A stretch of DNA of 40,827 nt from an uncultured Clostridia bacterium (GTDB taxonomy: Bacteria; Bacillota; Clostridia; Christensenellales; Borkfalkiaceae): assembly GCA_947624005.1 (NCBI GenBank), contig CANQHV010000016.1, forward strand, positions 1 to 40,827, given 5' to 3'. This document shows, piece by piece, positions 24,067 to 32,177 of the stretch. The translations under genes and the position numbers were made by a program. Positions within the stretch are counted from its first letter, which is position 1. Each line of letters starts with the position of its first letter. A model generated the notes under the pieces. That model was not told the origin of the DNA. It was given only the letters and a program-made list of their open reading frames with translations, and searched no databases.

Positions 24067-25080
24067 TTGCCCGACCCTACCCCCCTGATTCTCGGCGTCG
24101 AGTCGAGTTGCGACGAAACGTGCGCCGCGGTAATACGCGGCAGAAAGCTGTTGTCAAGCGAAATAATATCTTCGGCGACGGAACAGGCGAAGTACGGCGG
24201 GGTTGTACCCGAAATCGCCTCGCGCGCACACACCGACGCAGTGTCGCGGGTAGTAGCCCGCGCGCTTGAAAGCGCGCATATATCTCCGCAAAACCTCGAC
24301 GCGGTCGCCGTAACCTACGGCGCGGGGCTTTTGGGCGCGCTGCTTGTCGGACTGTCGTTTGCCAAGGGCTTTTGCTATTCTTTGAATATTCCGCTTATAG
24401 GCGTAAGCCATATACGCGGACATATCGCGGCGGCGTATCTCGACTGCGAAACGCTTAAACCGCCTTATATTACGCTGCTTGCAAGCGGCGGACACACCGC
24501 GTTGCTTCTTTCGGAAAGTTATTCTTCTTTCCGCGTTCTGGGCGAAACGGTGGACGACGCGGCGGGCGAGGCGTTCGACAAATGCGCGCGCGTGCTGTCG
24601 CTTCCCTACCCCGGCGGACCCAATATCGAAAAACTTGCGCTCGGCGGAACGCCCTGCATACCCTTTCCCTCGGCGCTCACGCGCGAGGGGGGAGTGCGCT
24701 TTTCGTACAGCGGGCTTAAAACGGCGGTTATAAACTATTGCCGCAATTCCGAACAAAATGGCGTAAAAATAAACCGCGCCGACGTCGCGGCGTCCTTTCA
24801 GAAAGCCGCGCTCGACCCGCTTATAGAAAAGGCGGTAGAACTTGCGCTCGAATACGGCGTCGATACCGTTTGCGCGGGCGGCGGAGTCGCCGCAAACGGC
24901 TATCTGCGCGAAAAGTTGCAATATATGTGCGCAAAAAGCGGGTTAAAAGCGGTATTGCCGCAAAAAAAATATTGCACCGACAACGCGGCAATGATTGCCG
25001 CCGAGGGATATCTGCAATATCTGCAAGGCAATTTTTCGCCTCTTTCTTTGAACGCCGCCGCGCAGGTTCCTCTTAAATAA
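24067..25080 (+). CDS. tsaD: tRNA N6-threonylcarbamoyladenosine synthase subunit TsaD
   Basis: Transfers threonylcarbamoyl to A37 of ANN-decoding tRNAs, working with TsaB and TsaE. The 337-residue product has the ASKHA-fold motifs: ILGVESSCDETCAAV at the start, the metal-binding HIRGH (HxxxH) near residue 118, ASGGHT near 138, DDAAGEAFDK near 160 and the late CAGGGVAANGYLR. I chose the TTG at 24067 because it puts the conserved ILGVESSCDET at the usual distance and has GAGG six bases upstream. A TTG at 24049 is an alternative. tsaB and tsaE are not in the window. Confidence 0.93.
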   Translation: MPDPTPLILGVESSCDETCAAVIRGRKLLSSEIISSATEQAKYGGVVPEIASRAHTDAVSRVVARALESAHISPQNLDAVAVTYGAGLLGALLVGLSFAKGFCYSLNIPLIGVSHIRGHIAAAYLDCETLKPPYITLLASGGHTALLLSESYSSFRVLGETVDDAAGEAFDKCARVLSLPYPGGPNIEKLALGGTPCIPFPSALTREGGVRFSYSGLKTAVINYCRNSEQNGVKINRADVAASFQKAALDPLIEKAVELALEYGVDTVCAGGGVAANGYLREKLQYMCAKSGLKAVLPQKKYCTDNAAMIAAEGYLQYLQGNFSPLSLNAAAQVPLK

Positions 25081-25091
25081 TGTAAATAATT

Positions 25092-25131
25092 AAGCGCCGC
25101 CCGCGGGTTTTCCCGCGGGCGGCGCTTTTTT
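25092..25131 (+). terminator. tsaD terminator
   Basis: A perfect 16-bp stem (25092-25107 with 25112-25127), loop TTTT, followed by T's. Confidence 0.9.
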
Positions 25132-25193
25132 AATACCTTTTAGGATTGTCCGTTTCGCCAAGCAAATAATCGACGCTCGTGCCGTAAAAACGC

Positions 25194-25222
25194 TTTACTT
25201 TTTTGCGCGCGGCGTATATAAT
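25194..25222 (+). promoter_or_regulatory. ileS promoter
   Basis: TTTACT at 25194-25199, 17-base spacer, TATAAT at 25217-25222. Transcription would begin near 25229, at the head of the T-box leader. Confidence 0.75.
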
Positions 25223-25228
25223 ATAGAA

Positions 25229-25467
25229 AAACTTTAAAGGCAACGAAGAGGACAAAGCCTCGGGCAAGCGTTTTCAAGAGAGCTTTCGGTCGGTGTAAGA
25301 AAGTATTCGCCCCCGCGGGATATCGCCTCGGAGCCCGTTCCCCGAATCTGAAAGTAAGGGAACGCGGAGTCGTAACCCGTTAAAATTACGGCAAATGCAG
25401 GTTTGTTTTCGGTGGTTTATAAGCATCTTCGCGGATGTCCGGACGGGACTTCCGCGAAAATTTTTTT
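25229..25467 (+). promoter_or_regulatory. T-box riboswitch controlling ileS
   Basis: The leader shows T-box landmarks in order: AACGAAGAGGACAAAG at the 5' end, AGAGAGC (25277-25283) and GGTGTAAG (25292-25299) in the stem I distal part, a likely specifier ATC for isoleucine at 25322-25324, CCCGTTA (25376-25382) in the stem III region and TGGT (25413-25416) able to pair with the tRNA ACCA end. An intrinsic terminator follows (25428-25435 with 25451-25458, then seven T to 25467). Uncharged tRNA-Ile would favour read-through into ileS. The T-box bulge is not the usual TGGNACCNCG: after TGGT it continues TTATAAGC. Confidence 0.88.
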
Positions 25468-25481
25468 AAGACGGAGAAAAT

Positions 25482-28400
25482 ATGTATAAGAAAGTAGACA
25501 CTTCACTGAACTTCATCGAACGCGAAAAAGAAATCGTGGAATTCTGGAAGAAGAACGATATTTTCGCGCGCTCGGTCGAAAAAAACGAGGGCGGCGAAGA
25601 ATTTTCGTTTTACGACGGTCCCCCCACGGCTAACGGAAAGCCGCACATAGGTCACATTTTAACGCGGGTAATGAAGGACATTATTCCCCGCTATCAGACG
25701 ATGAAAGGCAAGCACGTTTTAAGAAAGGCGGGCTGGGATACCCACGGTCTGCCCGTCGAACTCGAAGTCGAAAAATCTTTGGGGCTGGACGGCAAACCGC
25801 AGATAGAAGATTACGGCATCGAACCCTTTATAAAAAGCTGCAAGCAGTCGGTCTGGAAGTACAAAAGCGCGTGGGAAGAGATGAGCGACCGCGTCGGCTA
25901 TTGGGTCGATATGGACAACCCCTACGTCACCTACGACGACAACTATATCGAGTCGGAGTGGTGGGCGCTTAAAGAAATGTACAAGCGCGGGCTTTTGTAT
26001 AAAGGTCATAAAATAGTGCCCTATTGCCCCCGTTGCGGCACCGCGCTTTCCTCGCACGAGGTGGCGCAGGGCTATAAAACGGTAAAAGAAAATTCGGCGG
26101 TCGCGCGCTTTAAGGTAAAGGGCGCGTCCGACAGATATATACTCGCCTGGACTACCACCCCGTGGACCCTTCCCTCGAACGTCGCGCTGTGTATGAACCC
26201 CGACGAACAGTACGTCGAAATACTTTCGGACGGCGTAAAATATATACTCGCCGAAGCGCTTGCACCGCAGTTTTTCACAGATTACAAGGTAATCTGCAAA
26301 AAGACGGGCAAAGAATGGGAGGGCTTGGAGTACGAGCCGCTTTTTGAAGAAACAAGCGAAGAGGTAAAAAGAATTTCGCCCTCGGGCGCGCCTAAAAAGG
26401 CGCATTACGTCGTATGCGACGGCTATGTAACGATGGCGGACGGCACGGGCGTAGTTCATATCGCGCCTGCGTTCGGCGAGGACGACTATAAGGTCGGCAA
26501 AAAGTACGATTTGCCCGTAGTTCAGCTTATAAACGAGCGCGGCTGTTTCGACGAAAGATTCCAAAGCCTTAACGGGCTGTTCGCCAAAAAAGCCGACAAG
26601 CCCGTGCTTGAAATGCTCGAAAAGAAGGGTCTTTTGTTCAAGGTTATACCTTTCGAACACGACTATCCCCACTGCTGGCGGTGCGATACGCCCCTTTTAT
26701 ACTACGCGAAGTCGAGTTGGTTTATCGAGGTCACAAAGGTAAAGGACGAAATTATCGCCGCGAACCGCTCGGTAAATTGGATGCCCGATAACATAAAAGA
26801 GGGCAGAATGGGGAACTTCCTCGAAAACGTAATCGATTGGGGGCTTTCCCGCGACAGATATTGGGGCACGCCCCTGCCCGTATGGGTCTGCCCCGACTGC
26901 GGCGAAATTGAGGTTATGGGTTCGAAAGCCGAACTCAAACAAAAGTGTAACGTCGCGGGCGATATCGAACTTCATCGCCCCTACCTCGACGACCTGACCT
27001 GCGCCTGCCCCAAGTGCGGCGGCAAAATGAAGCGCACGCCCGAGGTAATAGACTGTTGGTTCGATTCGGGCAGTATGCCTTTCGCGCAGTATCACTACCC
27101 GTTCGAAAACAAAGACCTTTTCGAAGAAACTTTCCCTGCCGACTTCATTTCCGAGGCGGTTGACCAAACCCGCGGCTGGTTCTATACTCTGCTTGTAATA
27201 AACACCATACTTTTCAAGCGCGCGCCCTTTAAAAACTGCATAGTTCTGGGGCACGTCAACGACAAAAACGGGCTTAAAATGTCAAAGCACAAGGGCAACG
27301 TCGTCGACCCGTGGTCGGTACTCGACAAACAGGGCGCGGACGCGGTAAGGTGGTATTTCTACACTTCGAGCGCGCCGTGGCTGCCGTCGAGGTTTTACGA
27401 CGAGGCGGTGTCCGAGGCGCAGAGAAAGTATATGGGCACGCTTTGGAACACCTACGCGTTCTTTACGCTGTACGCCGAAATCGACGGCTACGACCCCTCG
27501 GCTTACGACCTCGACAAGTGCAGGCTGTCGCTTCTCGACAAGTGGATTCTGTCAAAGCTTCAAAGTCTTATAAAGTTTGTGGACGAAAGCCTTTCGCGGT
27601 ACGAAATTTTCGAAAGTTCGCGCGCTATGCAGGACTTCGTGGACGTGCTGTCGAATTGGTACGTCCGCCGCGGCAGAGAACGGTATTGGGGCAAGGATAT
27701 GACGGACGACAAGGCGGCGGCATACACCACGCTTTACACAGTGCTTACCTCTTTTGCAAAGCTCACCGCGCCGTTTACGCCCTTTATGGCGGAGATGATT
27801 TACCAAAACCTCGTGCCCGCTTTTTATAAGGACGCGCCCGCGTCGGTTCACCTTTGCGACTTCCCCGTAAGCGAGCAAAAGTATATCGACAAACAGCTCG
27901 AAACCGCTATGGACGGCGTTTTGGACGTGGTGGTTACGGGCAGGTCGGCGCGCAACGCGGGCAACCTTAAAAACCGTCAGCCCCTTTCCGAAATGATAGT
28001 CGTCACAAACCGCGACGTAAGCTTTTCGGAAGAGGAAAAGGCGATAATTCTCGACGAACTCAACGTCAAAAAGTTCTCGTTTGCTGACGACGCGGAAAAG
28101 TACGTTTCGTACCGCCTCAAACCCCAGCTTAAAACGCTCGGACCCAAGTACGGCAAAAAGCTCGGCGCAATTTCGGCGTTCCTTGCGGGCTGTAACGCAA
28201 AACAGGTCGTAGACGCGGTGCGCGGAGGCGGCGTATACGAAATCCCGAACGAGGGAGTATTCTTAAAACAAGAGGACCTTCAGATTTTCACCGAGAGCGC
28301 GAACGGCTTTGTCGCCGCGGAGGACAAGGGTATTACCGTCGTTCTTAACACCGCGCTCGACGACGCGCTTATAGACGAGGGAATCGAACGCGAACTCGTT

Positions 28401-28619
28401 TCGAAAATTCAGAATATGCGAAAGGACGCTGGATTCGAAGTTACCGACAGAATAGCCGTGCGCTATTGCGCCGAGGGCAGAACGGCGCAAGTTTTAAAGC
28501 GCGCGCTTTTTGCGGGCGACGTCCTTGCCGACAGCGTATGCGAAGGCGCGGGCGAGGGCTTTGAAAAGTCGTTTACGATAGGCGACGACAAGGTTGTTCT
28601 GACTATAAGCAAAAAGTAA
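25482..28619 (+). CDS. ileS: Isoleucyl-tRNA synthetase, type 2 (eukaryote-like)
   Basis: Charges tRNA-Ile. The 1045-residue enzyme has the class I signature GKPHIGH (HIGH at residues 55-58) and KMSKH at 599-603. AWTTTPWTLPSN marks the CP1 editing domain, and WDTHGLPVE is conserved. The DGPPTANGKPHIGH form and the overall layout match type 2 IleRS, shared with the eukaryotic cytosol and many Clostridia; members of this type are often insensitive to mupirocin. The type 1 C-terminal zinc finger is not seen. The ATG lies 14 bases after the T-box terminator with GACGGAG upstream. Its control by tRNA-Ile charging is inferred from the leader. Confidence 0.95.
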   Translation: MYKKVDTSLNFIEREKEIVEFWKKNDIFARSVEKNEGGEEFSFYDGPPTANGKPHIGHILTRVMKDIIPRYQTMKGKHVLRKAGWDTHGLPVELEVEKSLGLDGKPQIEDYGIEPFIKSCKQSVWKYKSAWEEMSDRVGYWVDMDNPYVTYDDNYIESEWWALKEMYKRGLLYKGHKIVPYCPRCGTALSSHEVAQGYKTVKENSAVARFKVKGASDRYILAWTTTPWTLPSNVALCMNPDEQYVEILSDGVKYILAEALAPQFFTDYKVICKKTGKEWEGLEYEPLFEETSEEVKRISPSGAPKKAHYVVCDGYVTMADGTGVVHIAPAFGEDDYKVGKKYDLPVVQLINERGCFDERFQSLNGLFAKKADKPVLEMLEKKGLLFKVIPFEHDYPHCWRCDTPLLYYAKSSWFIEVTKVKDEIIAANRSVNWMPDNIKEGRMGNFLENVIDWGLSRDRYWGTPLPVWVCPDCGEIEVMGSKAELKQKCNVAGDIELHRPYLDDLTCACPKCGGKMKRTPEVIDCWFDSGSMPFAQYHYPFENKDLFEETFPADFISEAVDQTRGWFYTLLVINTILFKRAPFKNCIVLGHVNDKNGLKMSKHKGNVVDPWSVLDKQGADAVRWYFYTSSAPWLPSRFYDEAVSEAQRKYMGTLWNTYAFFTLYAEIDGYDPSAYDLDKCRLSLLDKWILSKLQSLIKFVDESLSRYEIFESSRAMQDFVDVLSNWYVRRGRERYWGKDMTDDKAAAYTTLYTVLTSFAKLTAPFTPFMAEMIYQNLVPAFYKDAPASVHLCDFPVSEQKYIDKQLETAMDGVLDVVVTGRSARNAGNLKNRQPLSEMIVVTNRDVSFSEEEKAIILDELNVKKFSFADDAEKYVSYRLKPQLKTLGPKYGKKLGAISAFLAGCNAKQVVDAVRGGGVYEIPNEGVFLKQEDLQIFTESANGFVAAEDKGITVVLNTALDDALIDEGIERELVSKIQNMRKDAGFEVTDRIAVRYCAEGRTAQVLKRALFAGDVLADSVCEGAGEGFEKSFTIGDDKVVLTISKK

Positions 28620-28666
28620 AAATATGCGAATATATGCCCGTTTTCGAAATTACGGACAAAAAAAAT

Positions 28667-28696
28667 GCGCCCGTTTGCAGTACTGCAAACGGGCGC
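28667..28696. terminator. Bidirectional terminator: perfect 30-bp palindrome
   Basis: GCGCCCGTTTGCAGT is followed directly by its exact reverse complement, so there is no spacer. Eight A's lie to the left and CGTTTTAATTTT to the right. It serves ileS (+) and the convergent membrane protein gene (-). Confidence 0.85.
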
Positions 28697-28722
28697 CGTT
28701 TTAATTTTCGGGGTTAATATTT

Positions 28723-29217
28723 TCAGTCGGCTTCTTCCTCTTTGCGACAGTCCGACGGGGGGGGGGTAGTACGGGATTTAACAAGCCTTGTTCCGAATGC
28801 GAAAAGGCAGTAAATTGCGTCGAAAAGAAAGGCGACGGGCGCAAAAACCGAAAGAACTATATAAAGGGTTTCGCGCGCGCCGCTTAATTTAAGTTCCTTG
28901 TCCGCCGCGGCGCGCGAGCGCAGGCGGTAGTCGGTCAGCCGTAATTTGTACTCGAATACGGCGAATACTATCCACCAGATTACGCCGAGCGATATGGCGA
29001 CCGCCCATTCGAACCACGACATTACTATAAACTGCTCATGCACCCAGACGTGCAGGGAATTTAAAAAGTCGTTGGGCGTTTCGAGGTCGAAATACCACCC
29101 GATTACGGCAAGCGCGACAAAGTAGACCACGACGGCGGTTATAATAAACAACACCAGCTTCGCGGCGGTGACGGCAAGCGCCCGATTAAGTTCAACTTTG
29201 TATTCCGAACGCTTCAT
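28723..29217 (-). CDS. Membrane protein of unknown function with a C10 tract
   Basis: A 164-residue protein with three likely membrane segments at about residues 15-38, 60-82 and 114-138, and a short cytosolic tail ending in acidic residues. No family recognised. The ATG at 29217 has AAAGGAG at ideal spacing; longer upstream starts cross the promoter. The coding strand carries ten consecutive C (28757-28766 on the plus strand as G10), which encode part of TTPPPSDC in the tail. Slippage there would change the last residues only. It has a perfect consensus promoter, so strong expression is likely. Confidence 0.65.
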   Translation of the reverse strand: MKRSEYKVELNRALAVTAAKLVLFIITAVVVYFVALAVIGWYFDLETPNDFLNSLHVWVHEQFIVMSWFEWAVAISLGVIWWIVFAVFEYKLRLTDYRLRSRAAADKELKLSGARETLYIVLSVFAPVAFLFDAIYCLFAFGTRLVKSRTTPPPSDCRKEEEAD

Positions 29218-29241
29218 AGCCGCTCCTTTATTTGTCTTAAT

Positions 29242-29270
29242 ATTATACACGCAAACGCCGTCCGTGTCAA
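29242..29270 (-). promoter_or_regulatory. Perfect consensus promoter
   Basis: Minus strand: TTGACA (29265-29270), 17 bases, TATAAT (29242-29247). It drives the membrane protein gene at 28723-29217. The 120 bases from here to feoA otherwise show only the dyad at 29388-29405. Confidence 0.85.
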
Positions 29271-29387
29271 CCCCGCGGAGCGCGCCGAGGCGATTGTGCG
29301 CGGCGGAATTTGATTGATTTTGCGATAAAGCGGCGGAAAACGCCCGTTTTGCGGCGGCGGGCGCGGGGCATAAAAACTGCGGGGCGT

Positions 29388-29405
29388 TCATAGTTTAAAC
29401 TGTGA
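29388..29405 (+). promoter_or_regulatory. Dyad overlapping the feoA start, possible operator
   Basis: TCATAGTTTAAACTGTGA is an 18-base dyad with one mismatched pair and includes the GTG start of feoA. A repressor bound here would block transcription or translation of the iron operon. It is not a clear Fur, DtxR or MntR box. Confidence 0.35.
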
Positions 29406-29623
29406 ACTTATTCGACATTCCCCTAAAAGGCAGGGCGAAAATCACAAAAATAAACGTCACGGGCAATCTTGCGGCGCGAATGCAATCTTTGGGGCTTTGC
29501 GCGGGCGTGGAAGTGCGGATGCTTGCGTATTCGCTGTTCGGAACGTGCGTGCTTGTGCAGGCGGGCGGCGCGCGGATTTCCGTCCGCAAAAAGACCGCGC
29601 GGCTTATCGAGGTGGAGATATGA
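29402..29623 (+). CDS. feoA: Ferrous iron transport accessory protein FeoA
   Basis: A 73-residue SH3-like protein that supports FeoB. The family pattern is visible: an N-terminal LFDIPLKGRAKITKI strand, then RMQSLGLCAGVEVRML, then GARISVRKKTARLIEVE at the end. The only start that gives the full domain is GTG at 29402, without a clear ribosome binding site. Its stop overlaps the feoB start (ATGA). Confidence 0.85.
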   Translation: MNLFDIPLKGRAKITKINVTGNLAARMQSLGLCAGVEVRMLAYSLFGTCVLVQAGGARISVRKKTARLIEVEI

Positions 29624-31257
29624 AAATTGCGCTTGCGGGCAACCCCAACGCGGGCAAAACCACGCTTTTCAACGCGCTTACGGGTTCGGATTTGAGGACG
29701 GGCAATTTCCACGGCGTGACTACGTGCGTGGCGCGCAAAAAATCTGGCGGCGCGGAATTTTCCGACGTGCCCGGCGCGTACTCCTTTTCGGGGTATTCTA
29801 TGGAAGAGCGTTCCGCCGCCGAAGAAATAGCCTCGGCGGACATAGTGGTAAACGTGGTGGACGCGTCCTGCCTTATGCAGTCGCTTTCGTACACCCGAGA
29901 AATTCTCGCTCGGAACAAAAAAGTCGTAATATATCTCACTAAAACCGCGCGTTTCAGACGGCGCGGCGGCAAGGTTGACGTAAAAAAGCTGTCCGAATAT
30001 TTAGGCGCGCCCGTGTACGACTGCCCGCCGTCGCAACTCAAAAAAATTCTGCTTTCTGGCATTCCGAAAGCGCAAAAAAAGTCAATTGCGCTCGAAGTCG
30101 CGTATACTCCGCCCGATTTTTCGCCCTCCCGCGCCGACAGACTTTTTTACAACCGCTTTTTCGCGCTCGGCTTTTTCGTCGCGGCGATGGCGGCGACCTT
30201 TTTTTTCGCGTTTCACCCGATGATGCCGGGCGCGCTTTTAAAGGACGCGGCGGAAGACGCGATAGTCGTAAAATTGGGCGGCGTTATTTCTGCGCGCCTT
30301 AAAAGCGAGGCGGTAAAATCGCTTGTCGTCGAGGGCGTGCTTCAAGGTGCGGGAACCGTGCTTTCGTTTATACCGCAACTTGCCGTGCTGTATCTTATTC
30401 TCGCGCTTTTGGACGAAAGCGGAATAACCTCCGCGCTCGCGTTCTGCACCGACGGACTGTTCGAAAAGGTAAACCTTTCGGGCAGAGCGGCGTTTTCGCT
30501 TATTTCGGGCTTCGGTTGCACCGCGGCGGCGATTGCGACAACGCGCGGGTATTGCACGCCGTCCGCCCAACGCCGCACGATAGCCGTTCTGCCGTTCGTG
30601 CCGTGCGGGGCTAAACTCCCCGTGTTTTTAACGTTTCTTTCGCCGCTGTTCGAAAACCCCTTTCCCGCGGTCACCTGTCTGTATTTTGCGGGGCTTGCGT
30701 CCGCGCTCGCATTTTCCGCGCTTCTGAAAGGCGGAAGCGAGGATATGCTTTCGGAAGTCGCGCCGATAACCTTTCCGCGCCCCAAAACCGTATTATATAA
30801 GTTGTTTTTTCAGTTAAAAGGGTTTATAATAAAGGTGGCGGGACCCGTGCTCGCGTTTTGCATACTTTCGTGGTTTTTGTCGCATTTTTCGTTTTCGTTC
30901 GAATATACCGAGGTAGAGCGGAGTATGCTTGCGGGCTTGTCAAAAGTGATTTTGCCCGTTTTCAGACCTATGGGAATAGACGATTGGAGGCTTGCGTACG
31001 CCTCGGTCTGCGGATTTATCGCAAAAGAGAATGTCGCGGCGACAATCTCGATGCTCTTTCCCGAGGGGTTTGCGCTGCCGCTTTCCGCCGCGCTTCCGAT
31101 GTGCGCGTTTATTCTGTACTGTCCCGCGTGCGTTTCGGCGTTTTCAGCAAGCGTAAAGGAGGCGGGGCTTAAATTCACGCTTAAATGTTACGCCGTACAG
31201 CTTGCGGTAGCCCTTATCGCCGCTTACGCCGTAAGATTAGTTTTCTGTTTTATATGA
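29620..31257 (+). CDS. feoB: Short, divergent ferrous iron transporter FeoB
   Basis: Imports Fe2+ across the inner membrane. The 545-residue product is shorter than typical FeoB (roughly 650-750). The N-terminal G domain keeps G1 (GNPNAGKTT), the G2 region (GNFHGVTT) and G3 (DVPG), but the G4 motif, normally NxxD, reads YLTKTA and so lacks the residues that select guanine. The helical linker domain is much reduced. The membrane part keeps GFGCTAAAIATTR and LPFVPCGAKLPVF, equivalents of the GCNVPA and PCSARLP motifs with altered residues. The C-terminal gate region and CPACVSAF follow. The ATG overlaps the feoA stop, and its own stop overlaps the next gene, so all three are coupled. Confidence 0.88.
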   Translation: MKIALAGNPNAGKTTLFNALTGSDLRTGNFHGVTTCVARKKSGGAEFSDVPGAYSFSGYSMEERSAAEEIASADIVVNVVDASCLMQSLSYTREILARNKKVVIYLTKTARFRRRGGKVDVKKLSEYLGAPVYDCPPSQLKKILLSGIPKAQKKSIALEVAYTPPDFSPSRADRLFYNRFFALGFFVAAMAATFFFAFHPMMPGALLKDAAEDAIVVKLGGVISARLKSEAVKSLVVEGVLQGAGTVLSFIPQLAVLYLILALLDESGITSALAFCTDGLFEKVNLSGRAAFSLISGFGCTAAAIATTRGYCTPSAQRRTIAVLPFVPCGAKLPVFLTFLSPLFENPFPAVTCLYFAGLASALAFSALLKGGSEDMLSEVAPITFPRPKTVLYKLFFQLKGFIIKVAGPVLAFCILSWFLSHFSFSFEYTEVERSMLAGLSKVILPVFRPMGIDDWRLAYASVCGFIAKENVAATISMLFPEGFALPLSAALPMCAFILYCPACVSAFSASVKEAGLKFTLKCYAVQLAVALIAAYAVRLVFCFI

Positions 31258-32066
31258 AAATTTTTAAAGTTACACAAAACTGCAATTTAAAAGAATTTGC
31301 CACTTCGGTTTTTCCGCAGGGGGCTTTTGCGCTTACGCGGCTTCTTTCCGACCGCGACGTAAAAATAAACGGCGTAAGGACGGGGACGAACGCCGCGCTT
31401 TCGGCGGGCGACGAGGTTACCTTTTATACCACCGCGCGCGAAGAGGCGAAAAAGTCGCATTCCGTCGTCTACGAGGACGAAAATGTAAGAATATGCGACA
31501 AGTTTTGGGGCGTAAGCGTCGAAGGGCTTACTTCCGAACTCAACTTTACGGGCAAGTTTTACCCCGTCCACAGACTTGACACAAATACGCAAGGGCTTAT
31601 TGCTTTCGCCGCCAACGCCCCCGCAAAAGACGATTTGGAGCGCGCTTTCAGCGAAAGGCTGGTTGTAAAAAAGTACCTCGCCGTGTGTAAAAACAACTTT
31701 CCCGCCTCGTGGGACAGCCTGTCGGCGTTTTTATTGAAAGACGCAAAAAGCGGCACGGTGGAGATATACGACCGACCCGTTTCGGGCGGCGTGAAAATAA
31801 TTACCGAATACGAAATTGTCGAAAACAGGGGCGAAACCGCGCTTGTCCTCGTGACGTTGCACACGGGCAGAACTCACCAGATTCGCGCCCACCTCGCGCA
31901 TATCGGCTGCCCCGTTCTCGGCGACGGAAAGTACGGCGAAAAGCCGTTTAACAAACGCTTCAATTGTGCCCGCCAGAAACTTTTGTCGTGCGAACTGAAA
32001 TTTACGGGGCTTAAAACGCTGTCGTATTTGAACGGCACGGTTTTCAGAACGGGTCTGACGTTATAA
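31254..32066 (+). CDS. RluA-family pseudouridine synthase
   Basis: Isomerises uridine in rRNA or tRNA. The 270-residue product has a compact S4-like RNA-binding start (LLSDRDVKINGVRTG near 33-47), the catalytic motif HRLDTNTQGL (Asp in HRLD, near residue 108) and the C-terminal motif TGRTHQIRAHLAHIGCPVLGD. The usual HRLDxxTSG has Thr-Asn-Thr-Gln here. The RluD/RluB-like target cannot be told. It starts at an ATG overlapping the feoB stop, which is an unexpected operon partner for iron transport. It ends at its own terminator. Confidence 0.87.
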   Translation: MKIFKVTQNCNLKEFATSVFPQGAFALTRLLSDRDVKINGVRTGTNAALSAGDEVTFYTTAREEAKKSHSVVYEDENVRICDKFWGVSVEGLTSELNFTGKFYPVHRLDTNTQGLIAFAANAPAKDDLERAFSERLVVKKYLAVCKNNFPASWDSLSAFLLKDAKSGTVEIYDRPVSGGVKIITEYEIVENRGETALVLVTLHTGRTHQIRAHLAHIGCPVLGDGKYGEKPFNKRFNCARQKLLSCELKFTGLKTLSYLNGTVFRTGLTL

Positions 32067-32068
32067 AA

Positions 32069-32093
32069 AAAGCCGCGCCTCGGGCGCGGCTTT
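32069..32093 (+). terminator. Terminator of the feoA-feoB-pseudouridine synthase operon
   Basis: An 8-bp stem GCCGCGCC (32072-32079) with 32083-32090, loop TCG, flanked by A's and T's. Confidence 0.8.
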
Positions 32094-32119
32094 CAAATAT
32101 AGTAAGGTTTTTAAAATAT

Positions 32120-32150
32120 CTGCCCCGCGGAAAAATTTTCCGCGGGGCAG
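32120..32150 (-). terminator. Citrate synthase terminator
   Basis: A 15-bp arm CTGCCCCGCGGAAAA at 32120-32134 pairs with 32136-32150. On the minus strand it is followed by ATATTTT. It lies 27 bases past the citrate synthase stop. Confidence 0.65.
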
Positions 32151-32177
32151 ACCTCATCATTTTCCTTGCCGTCCTTA

